Shown here piece after piece: positions 30,301 to 34,350 of a stretch of 34,350 nucleotides of DNA. Position 1 is the first letter of the stretch. Each line of letters begins with the position of its first letter. The position numbers and the translations under genes were made by a program. The notes under the pieces are model-generated. The model had not been told where the DNA came from. It ran no database searches and was given only the letters and a program-made list of their open reading frames with translations. Origin of the DNA: a virus. The stretch covers positions 1 through 34,350 of IMG/VR virus record IMGVR_UViG_3300044994_000109; one strand, written 5' to 3'.

Positions 30301-30560
30301 CCGAGTTCGCGAGACAGGTCAAAGCGTTGGAGGAGGAAGCAAAGAAAGCATCGAAGGCGACGAAAGAGTTGCAGGAGGAGGAGGAGAGGCGCAGGGCCGC
30401 CGAGCAAGCCGCGGCGGCTGAAGCGGCCAAGATGCAGAGGCTTCAAGACCCCAGGTTCCAGCGCCAGATTGTGCAGAATGTCCAGGTGACTCTCCCGACA
30501 GGTGACCCGAGGGCTGCGGCGTTGGCTGTGGCGAATCGTATTGCGATGACAAGCAGGTGA
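24339..30560 (+). CDS. Tape measure protein
   Basis: With 2,073 residues this is the largest gene. The N-terminal third is helical and charged. Residues 360-520 match the TP901-type tape measure core (ATRGLTILLGDAAKAGELLD, TPFPLDQFADAAAQLV, GQEVNRLADAGVNAL). Hydrophobic segments lie near 625-678, 834-871, 976-998, 1026-1051 and 1207-1281. SPSRAAMRLGANVTVGFAMG (about 1720) is a common late tape measure motif. It sets tail length; at the usual 1.5 angstrom per residue the tail would be about 310 nm, which is long. GTG 24339. I see no lysozyme or peptidase domain. Confidence 0.92.
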   Translation: MAADAVLDVQVNIANEEALANSLASALQKRLTPAFRQIGSDLADSLRKAIGDGFKSIKSSNMASSFDAIAASAKEAGASIGSLGEFIDALSRRQGAIRRILTDEAAEASAAGDMLQKDLKALADEFARIQGTMTQEQRRQYEIRLKLLTQNRMQEQTISIRALQALVDAERNAAVMLREQQSNLSRERIERLRADSRREVVERQFAGAQQLIEARRRSAALVNIQKTASRLIVESVRIAGQQIRALERGIGNSVAFLARGVEAALRGVGRSVAGLGSIFRRQSKEVDEANNEIVASTRRSLTIQERIVTESYTRQESVIRSFASNASSAIGGIGLGKLAFGALGGTFLADSLRRGFDRFATIQEATRGLTILLGDAAKAGELLDNVLNVVRGTPFPLDQFADAAAQLVTFQVEARKIPRILQAIADAAALKGSRAPEFVDRLIDVFGQISTQGRITGQEVNRLADAGVNALAILGNAYGKTTLEISEMISEGMVPAKRALHILTEGIINGTEGVNGLTTAFGGLAKGLGETARGAIANFGAARARLGAAIIKPFGDAIVVLFNGLSKIVDQVGRAFAAVASTIANDVRFRAALAAFKEFTDGLKDRVDDLLPMFRLLGDALRVAVAAFTVLASPKIIKLVVNSMSAIWFAVRRLLTPFNILALSVGLVVAAAKLLSLRFADLRDAASRVGSAIVSALSSPLESLKAAFGAVRDAVTDTLRPALVSLAKSGLEFITARLNDLEKFIRTRVAPALEQFANIIRDKVAPVIRRGLARALEFVRPAFDAVKRRVEPLVEVIGTNLVRAAGFAKRAFGAVVDFLRDEVIPVISDTQRAVAIGTSIIALSLITRLGPAAVAIGALVAGFALLERATGFSIVKALEPAIEGFKRLGESIKAAFSGDFSNLTSGLSAAGSGILKSLRNIGRSLAEALAPVRERISEFFKEAFSEENLKNAALNVLRFVERVGRILGDIVSDKRLLAAVAGIGLAAAALAAAFVKGFAEGVINNLFEIRDAVGRLVDTLRKELLSALLGSFTNAFATALFAGLIGVLVVTWKRAGAKSAQVYSVGFFEGAANTLKQLPSFFGTFFGGIEKAAERSQKNIRLEFQRTNREIRRLGGSPVAAFRTVDESALREAKDRLSAMREELTAGQQAALRFQNTVREFGSVIRTAGSGVVDVFKRDFKGALVSFEVAAKKVGTMISDAFARAKAAGVSGAEALGIAIGAAFGAALSGQIAGQADNLVGALVGLGGVATSALGALAVPGIGPALAGVTALVGGLSFAFARNAAAAKRAKAEIKEYADALRGVEDPAERVKKLAEQLFTEITGNEKASAALIQLGKNVDDIAESFAKGVNPAEQFEQRILGLLRTQGFAELLKDVDDVNEAYNRIRSSFVRANRDGITATQKTDEAFKSIGFSIDEVRALLKFLGAEFDQFQKSGAELELEQKLRRGADAGSALSAAIAAAREKFVGFQEEAVRSEFDKKIADSERKVGDLTTQLNDAKQAVFDLFSAAIGGNDLERAIDDAVLAIPTLTSGLQQATQSPFSEAATREAIRGFTDRISEAVGTGVRTGAVTSAEEAKDLIAPILASLAFAPDIDPAAKQKIIDDVLAALEAPDFTASIEKVEGLDEALTTAQEEVDKLKLEFDVELMKAQAEDAATKSAMEAAAALAAQRVLFERAGINMTEGFSEGLVRPGALATLRARARELARAAMDEIAKETEQKSPSRAAMRLGANVTVGFAMGIESMTQVAQSAVGAVVDQGVVGALRGAAVGVARNEARSFGAAIGKGVSQGLADELEVSRIISEAFDSALASVATAAQKQAEAIASAAAELFSRGPGAGIPGFGDQIKLGDLRAGVTTSLAGISAAAEASAKAIEDAVKALFDAGGNTRALSAAQRALLEQVRVSGTGPSLDIRTVSGVSNRQAILAAGQSVKDYATELIRQGRPLNDVIEATKFYREQIVFTATAAGFSAEQVRDLLRQLGLGDSALAEFARQVKALEEEAKKASKATKELQEEEERRRAAEQAAAAEAAKMQRLQDPRFQRQIVQNVQVTLPTGDPRAAALAVANRIAMTSR

Positions 30561-31876
30561 CCATGCACCATCACGGTCAGCTTTGGCTGCTTGGAGCGAA
30601 AAACGAACCGATCGAGCTGTTCAACCATGCCCGCACAGCCGCGTACCTTGCTAACAGCGCAGTGCTCGGCTGCGGGAGAGTGTCGAACATCCTTGATGCT
30701 GGCGGTTGCGACGCGTACACGTATCTGCCCACCTGCACCACTCCACCTGCGAGAACGTGGACACCCACCACGTTCACCAACCCGGTGTCTGATCAGGCGC
30801 CTTGGTACAACTCTGGCTTCTCGGCGTCTAGCCAGTTCCTTGGTTTCTGGATCGACGAATGGACCGGGCTCGACGATTCGCATCTCTCGAGAACGGTGCA
30901 ACCCATAGGCTTGCGTGGCGGTGGTGGAATACTGGGCCCCGTGGCGGCAACAGAGCGCGTGATGGCGTTCAATGTGCTGTTGTTTGGTGAATCCGAGAGC
31001 GCCCTGGAGTACGGGTTCCGTTGGCTCGCTGGCGTGTTGAGCGCTGCGTGCTCGACGTGCTCGTTGGACACGATCATGTTCAGACGGATCTGCCCGTCGA
31101 TAGCGAACATCGAGGATGGGTTGACGTTTGCTCATAAGGTTGGGATGGTTTCTGGGTTGGCATGGGAGGAGCCGCCGATCGAGTCGCAAGGGTGCTTCAT
31201 GCGGAAAGCGTCGTTCACGCTCGCCGCTGGCGACCCTTGCCTGTACGGCCCGGACAGCCAGATCGTCACCAACGCGACATCCATCAACATCGCCAACTGC
31301 CTGAACTCCCAAGCGTCTACTTTCGGGTCAGCGAACTTCCCCAAGGCGTCCCGCAAACCGTGTCAGCCTGTGTGCTCTGATCTGCATCAGAACTGCTCGG
31401 CGTCGTGGTCGATCACCCCCAACTTTGTGACCGCTGGCGCGTTGAGGGTCATGCTGTCGAACCCTTCCGGCACAGCAACCGTCCCCGAGATGCGAGTCAG
31501 CGTTCTCGCCAACATCTCCGGTATGGGTATCGCCGGGCGTTGCACTCTGCCGGTGTTGGGGGAGGTGAACTTGCGCCCGATCCCACCGAACGGGACCATC
31601 ATCTACGATGTTGGCAGACGCAAGTTGCTGTACGGTGACCCTGCCGCCGCTTCGCCGGTGAACGCTGCGCCGTTCCTGTTGCCGAACCCAGCCGGTGTTC
31701 CGCGCTGGTTCGCGTTGGGCTGTTCGCCGATCCTGGTGGTCGTGTCGCTGAACAGCTTGTGCTACGACGTGGGCACGTCCCCGTACGCGACGTGGAAAGG
31801 GCCCGATGGGACTTCGTTCTCGGTGCAGATGCCGGTTGTGTCGATCGAAACAGCCGAACGGATGGGTTGCAGCTGA
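30557..31876 (+). CDS. Minor tail protein, distal-tail (Dit) position
   Basis: This 439-residue protein lies directly after the tape measure, where the distal tail protein is encoded. It is beta-rich, with a first half consistent with a Dit-like ring (WTPTTFTNPVSDQAPWYN, MAFNVLLFGESESALEYGFRWLAG) and a second half around LRVMLSNPSGTATVPEMRVSV. There are many cysteines (for example CSTCSLD, CQPVCSDLHQNC). GTG 30557 overlaps the previous stop as GTGA; ATG 30563 is possible. The role is inferred mainly from position and size. Confidence 0.68.
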   Translation: MTMHHHGQLWLLGAKNEPIELFNHARTAAYLANSAVLGCGRVSNILDAGGCDAYTYLPTCTTPPARTWTPTTFTNPVSDQAPWYNSGFSASSQFLGFWIDEWTGLDDSHLSRTVQPIGLRGGGGILGPVAATERVMAFNVLLFGESESALEYGFRWLAGVLSAACSTCSLDTIMFRRICPSIANIEDGLTFAHKVGMVSGLAWEEPPIESQGCFMRKASFTLAAGDPCLYGPDSQIVTNATSINIANCLNSQASTFGSANFPKASRKPCQPVCSDLHQNCSASWSITPNFVTAGALRVMLSNPSGTATVPEMRVSVLANISGMGIAGRCTLPVLGEVNLRPIPPNGTIIYDVGRRKLLYGDPAAASPVNAAPFLLPNPAGVPRWFALGCSPILVVVSLNSLCYDVGTSPYATWKGPDGTSFSVQMPVVSIETAERMGCS

Positions 31877-32997
31877 TGTTGGGTTGCCCGTCCACCTACG
31901 AAGTGTTTGTCACCGGCCGCAACGCTAACGACATCCTCATCGAGATCCCGTGGTCGAACCTCTCATGGGAGAGAGTTGTCGACGACTGCTCCGGCGCGTC
32001 TGTCACGTCACCGGACTCTGTTGGCGGGCTCTACTGCTGCTCGGAGATCGGTGGCGTGCGGCCTTGGCGCAACGGGCTGCGGATCGAACGCGATTCAGAG
32101 CTGGTGTGGTGCGGGCCGATCACCTTGATCGAGCGATCCGTCAACGAATCAGGCGTCAGCTGGACCATCAACGCTGAGGACAAGATGGCGTGGATGAAGA
32201 AGCGGCTGCTGCGGCTTCCTCTGCTGTTCACAGACGGCACGGACCCGGCCTTCGCGTTTCGCGCCATCATTGAGCAAGCCACGAAGCTCGACAACGAGTT
32301 CGATCTTCAATGCCCGTTCTTCACCAGCGGGCAGCGCATCTTTGTCGAGTACCTGCCGACAAACTTCGTGTATTGCTTCGATCTGTTGCAAGAGATCGCC
32401 GACGCAGCGCTCGATTACACGATGTTTGGCCCAGAGCTGCTGGTGGCAGCAGACCTTGGCGTGGTCATGTTGCAGCCCATTCGTTCTCTGGGCCCAGTCA
32501 AACCTGTCGGCCTTGTCACCGACGACTGGTTCTCCACCCTGCCAGGGTTCTCGCTCAACGGGTTCGACCAGGCGAATGTGATCTTCACCCCTTTGCCCGA
32601 CTCTGGTGAGCAAGGGTTTCGTGTGTGGGGGTACGCAGCAGACACCACGCAGGGAGACGGGGTGCTCGATGAGGTGAACACCTCTTTCGGTGACAACCTG
32701 CTCGACCAGGAGTGGGCGAACATCGCCGCAAAAACGATCCTTGATCTGCGTCGCGACACACCGTTGACGATCAACGGTGGGGTGTTGTCTCAAGATGCCC
32801 CGGTTCTCATGTCACAGCTGATTCCCGGCGGCTTGTGGAATCTGAACTTGGCTGACGATGGATGCCTTGGGGAGTTGACGCAAGTTGCTCGCCTGAAGCG
32901 GCTGTCGGTGTCAGTGACGGCAGACAACGGCTCGTATGAGGAATCGGTGGAACCGGAGCTGATTCCTCTCGGCACCGAGAGGCTGGTTCAGCTGTGA
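31876..32997 (+). CDS. Minor tail protein, baseplate hub (Tal-like) position
   Basis: This 373-residue protein shows the pattern of actinophage tail-tip hub proteins: IEIPWSNLSWERVVDDCSGASV, CCSEIGGVRPWRNGLRIERD, LVWCGPITLIERS, ISWTINAEDKMAW-like strands, and FDLLQEIADAALDYTMFG midway. The family begins with a beta-barrel like gp27/Tal and sits at the tip. The start ATG 31876 shares its A with the previous stop (TGATG); the upstream in-frame extension is antisense-like and rejected. Confidence 0.75.
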   Translation: MLGCPSTYEVFVTGRNANDILIEIPWSNLSWERVVDDCSGASVTSPDSVGGLYCCSEIGGVRPWRNGLRIERDSELVWCGPITLIERSVNESGVSWTINAEDKMAWMKKRLLRLPLLFTDGTDPAFAFRAIIEQATKLDNEFDLQCPFFTSGQRIFVEYLPTNFVYCFDLLQEIADAALDYTMFGPELLVAADLGVVMLQPIRSLGPVKPVGLVTDDWFSTLPGFSLNGFDQANVIFTPLPDSGEQGFRVWGYAADTTQGDGVLDEVNTSFGDNLLDQEWANIAAKTILDLRRDTPLTINGGVLSQDAPVLMSQLIPGGLWNLNLADDGCLGELTQVARLKRLSVSVTADNGSYEESVEPELIPLGTERLVQL

Positions 32998-33533
32998 GCG
33001 ATCGCAAAAGCACCTCGCCGTCGCTGGCTTTCGGTCAACGGCTTCAAGATATTGAAGCGTCCGTGAGGCGCATCGAAACCAGGGTCACATGGTCCGGTAG
33101 GCGGGCGTTGTCGACATCAGACCCTGGGACGTTGATCAATGTTCCAGCAGGCACCATTTCTAATCCGTGGTTGGTTGCCCAGTTGGGTGGCACGATCATC
33201 GGCCCGATCAGCCTTGCCCCCGGTTCGTGGTCGATCACTGTGCAACTGCTTATGGTCGACCAACCGCAGTGGACGCCGCCGTGGTCGGCGGGCTTTCGGG
33301 CTCTGATGGCGGTTTGGAACCAGACAGCCAACATCAACGTCACTGAACGGATCTTCTATGTTTCCAGCGATGACGCCAACCTGGGCGTACCTCAACAACA
33401 GGACATCGAGTCGTTCGTGACGCTCACAGAGAGGTCCAACATCAGGGTGATAGCCGAGGGTTACGCCCCGAATAACGCGGGATACGCTGGGTTGAGGTTG
33501 GCGCCGCTGCTGTTCCGCGCCATACCTGTCTGA
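32994..33533 (+). CDS. Putative tail-tip protein with C-terminal jelly-roll-like domain
   Basis: This 179-residue protein has an N-terminal coiled-coil-like piece (FGQRLQDIEASVRRIETRVTW, 13-33) suggesting a trimer. A beta domain follows with LAPGSWSITVQLLMVDQP and ALMAVWNQTANINVTERIF, ending in LRLAPLLFRAIPV, reminiscent of TNF/C1q-like folds. GTG 32994 overlaps the hub gene's stop. It may be a receptor-binding or fibre-linking protein. Confidence 0.55.
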   Translation: MSDRKSTSPSLAFGQRLQDIEASVRRIETRVTWSGRRALSTSDPGTLINVPAGTISNPWLVAQLGGTIIGPISLAPGSWSITVQLLMVDQPQWTPPWSAGFRALMAVWNQTANINVTERIFYVSSDDANLGVPQQQDIESFVTLTERSNIRVIAEGYAPNNAGYAGLRLAPLLFRAIPV

Positions 33534-33565
33534 CCTTCACTTGGCCGGCGTGCCATCATGGCGTT

Positions 33566-34081
33566 ATGCCTTTGTGCTCGTCCTACGGTTGCGGATGCGG
33601 GGTGTCGGCAGGGTCCGGCATCACCGTCACCGGCACCGGCCAGTCAGGTAACCCGTTTGTTATCTCAACAAGCCTGTCGGGATTGGGGTTCGCGCTTGGC
33701 CGTTGGCGTCGTGTCGCGACGCAGACAATCCCCAACAACACCAACACGGTGATCCAGTGGGACACAGAGGACGCTGACCCGGACGGCATCTACACCCCGT
33801 CAGGAGGGACCTTCACCACAACCGCAGAAGGTTTGTATGTGATCGGTGTGCAAGTCGCTTGGGTTGCGGCGCCGAACAACATACACCACGTTCGTTTCTT
33901 TAGCCCTTCCGGTGTTTCGCAGGATGAATCGTACGCGCCAGGCGCGGCGGGTCTGAACCGTGCCGGGTTCGCCGCCTACCTTCCTTCTGCGGCCACGTTT
34001 CAGATTGTTGTCAGCCACACTCATGGCAGCGACCGCACAATATCGGGCGCGTTCCTTCGAGTCGCCAGGTTGGGGACATGA
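33566..34081 (+). CDS. Putative receptor-binding protein with C1q/TNF-like domain
   Basis: This 171-residue protein has a short N-terminus with three cysteines (CSSYGCGCG) and a Gly-rich segment. Then comes a jelly-roll-like sequence: DGIYTPSGGTFTTTAEGLYV, IGVQVAWVAAP, FAAYLPSAATFQIVVSHTHG and GAFLRVARL, which fits C1q/TNF-type phage domains. Such domains usually form trimers that bind host sugars. The start is ATG 33566, and the stop overlaps the next gene (ATGA). Confidence 0.58.
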   Translation: MPLCSSYGCGCGVSAGSGITVTGTGQSGNPFVISTSLSGLGFALGRWRRVATQTIPNNTNTVIQWDTEDADPDGIYTPSGGTFTTTAEGLYVIGVQVAWVAAPNNIHHVRFFSPSGVSQDESYAPGAAGLNRAGFAAYLPSAATFQIVVSHTHGSDRTISGAFLRVARLGT

Positions 34082-34197
34082 TCAAGCTGATGATGCTTGG
34101 TGTCGCGGCGTTCACGCTGGGTTGGGTGATCGGCGGTGCGGCGATCATCGTGTGGGCCGGTCGCGAAGTGACCCGACGTATGGTGGCGGTCAGATGA
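34078..34197 (+). CDS. Tiny single-pass membrane protein
   Basis: This 39-residue protein has a hydrophobic stretch from about 5 to 27 (MMLGVAAFTLGWVIGGAAII, then VWA) followed by a basic end (GREVTRRMVAVR). ATGA overlaps join it to the genes on both sides. Because it directly precedes a probable endolysin it may be a holin-like lysis factor, but it is shorter than known holins and this is inference. Confidence 0.55.
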   Translation: MIKLMMLGVAAFTLGWVIGGAAIIVWAGREVTRRMVAVR

Positions 34198-34350
34198 CTC
34201 GCCTGTACCTGTACGGCTATCACGGTGGGCGGCGGTCGCTGGCGGACATGGAGACACGCCCAGCGTGGAACCGGCTGCACCCGGAGCTGCGTCGGCGTCT
34301 GGTGGCGTTGTTCGACGCGTCGCAGGACGCCGGCCGCGAGGTCGGGTTTG
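34194..34350 (+). CDS. Probable endolysin, D-Ala-D-Ala carboxypeptidase (M15) type, cut by window end
   Basis: Only the first 52 codons are visible; the frame is open to the edge. The start MTRLYLYGYHGGRRSL and especially LHPELRRRLVALFDASQDAG resemble the N-terminal helix of actinophage M15-family endolysins (LHPEF.RR..AL..A...G), which cut peptidoglycan peptides. The metal-binding motif would lie beyond the window. ATG 34194 overlaps the previous stop. Confidence 0.5.
   Translation, partial: MTRLYLYGYHGGRRSLADMETRPAWNRLHPELRRRLVALFDASQDAGREVGF

Overview
This window looks like about 34 kb of a tailed double-stranded DNA phage with a siphovirus-type gene set. The host is probably a high-G+C actinobacterium. 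That inference rests on G+C-rich coding sequence, frequent GTG starts, likely leaderless promoters, and a head-gene set typical of actinobacteriophages (portal, two-part capsid protease, Mtd_N-type fibre, frameshifted tail chaperones). I see no integrase, plasmid, transposon or tRNA. No terminase large subunit, helicase or polymerase lies inside the window, so the genome continues beyond it.

Layout. Positions 1-245 hold an inverted repeat and a striking array of T-tracts spaced about 10 bp apart, which should curve the DNA. Positions 174-3427 are a tightly overlapping leftward operon: a Cys-motif protein, a RusA-type resolvase, a SLOG/DUF2493 protein, a DPPY DNA methyltransferase, a DnaQ-like exonuclease, a ribbon-helix-helix (RHH) protein and small proteins. 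Positions 3427-3975 are a regulatory switch with two more RHH genes, palindromic operators and promoters. Positions 4033-5250 are a rightward replication module: an initiator that carries 23-bp iterons inside its own gene, followed by a helicase-loader-like protein. A leftward DUF3102-like gene and a rightward zinc-ribbon gene overlap head to head near 5720.

From 6168 to the right end everything reads rightward as a late region: portal, capsid protease, major capsid protein with a fused scaffold-like arm, a further virion-type protein, a repeat-rich fibre, then an inserted-looking biochemical module (13134-20616). After that come the head-tail adaptor, HNH endonuclease, major tail protein, neck proteins, frameshifted tail chaperones, a 2,073-residue tape measure, two tail-tip proteins, two jelly-roll-like proteins, a tiny membrane protein and the start of a probable endolysin.

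The most unusual part is 11653-20616. A tyrosine- and glycine-rich fibre gene overlaps a sulfotransferase gene. It is followed by a complete PAPS-synthesis set (CysD and CysN, ATP sulfurylase; CysC, APS kinase), a glycosyltransferase-FkbM methyltransferase fusion, a second glycosyltransferase and a CDP-glycerol-transferase-like protein. Nearly all are joined by 4-5 base stop/start overlaps. The simplest reading is that the phage makes its own activated sulfate and builds a sulfated, possibly methylated, glycan or sulfated protein. Its place among the virion genes suggests the particle itself, perhaps the fibre, is the target. The enzyme assignments are strong; the target is inference.
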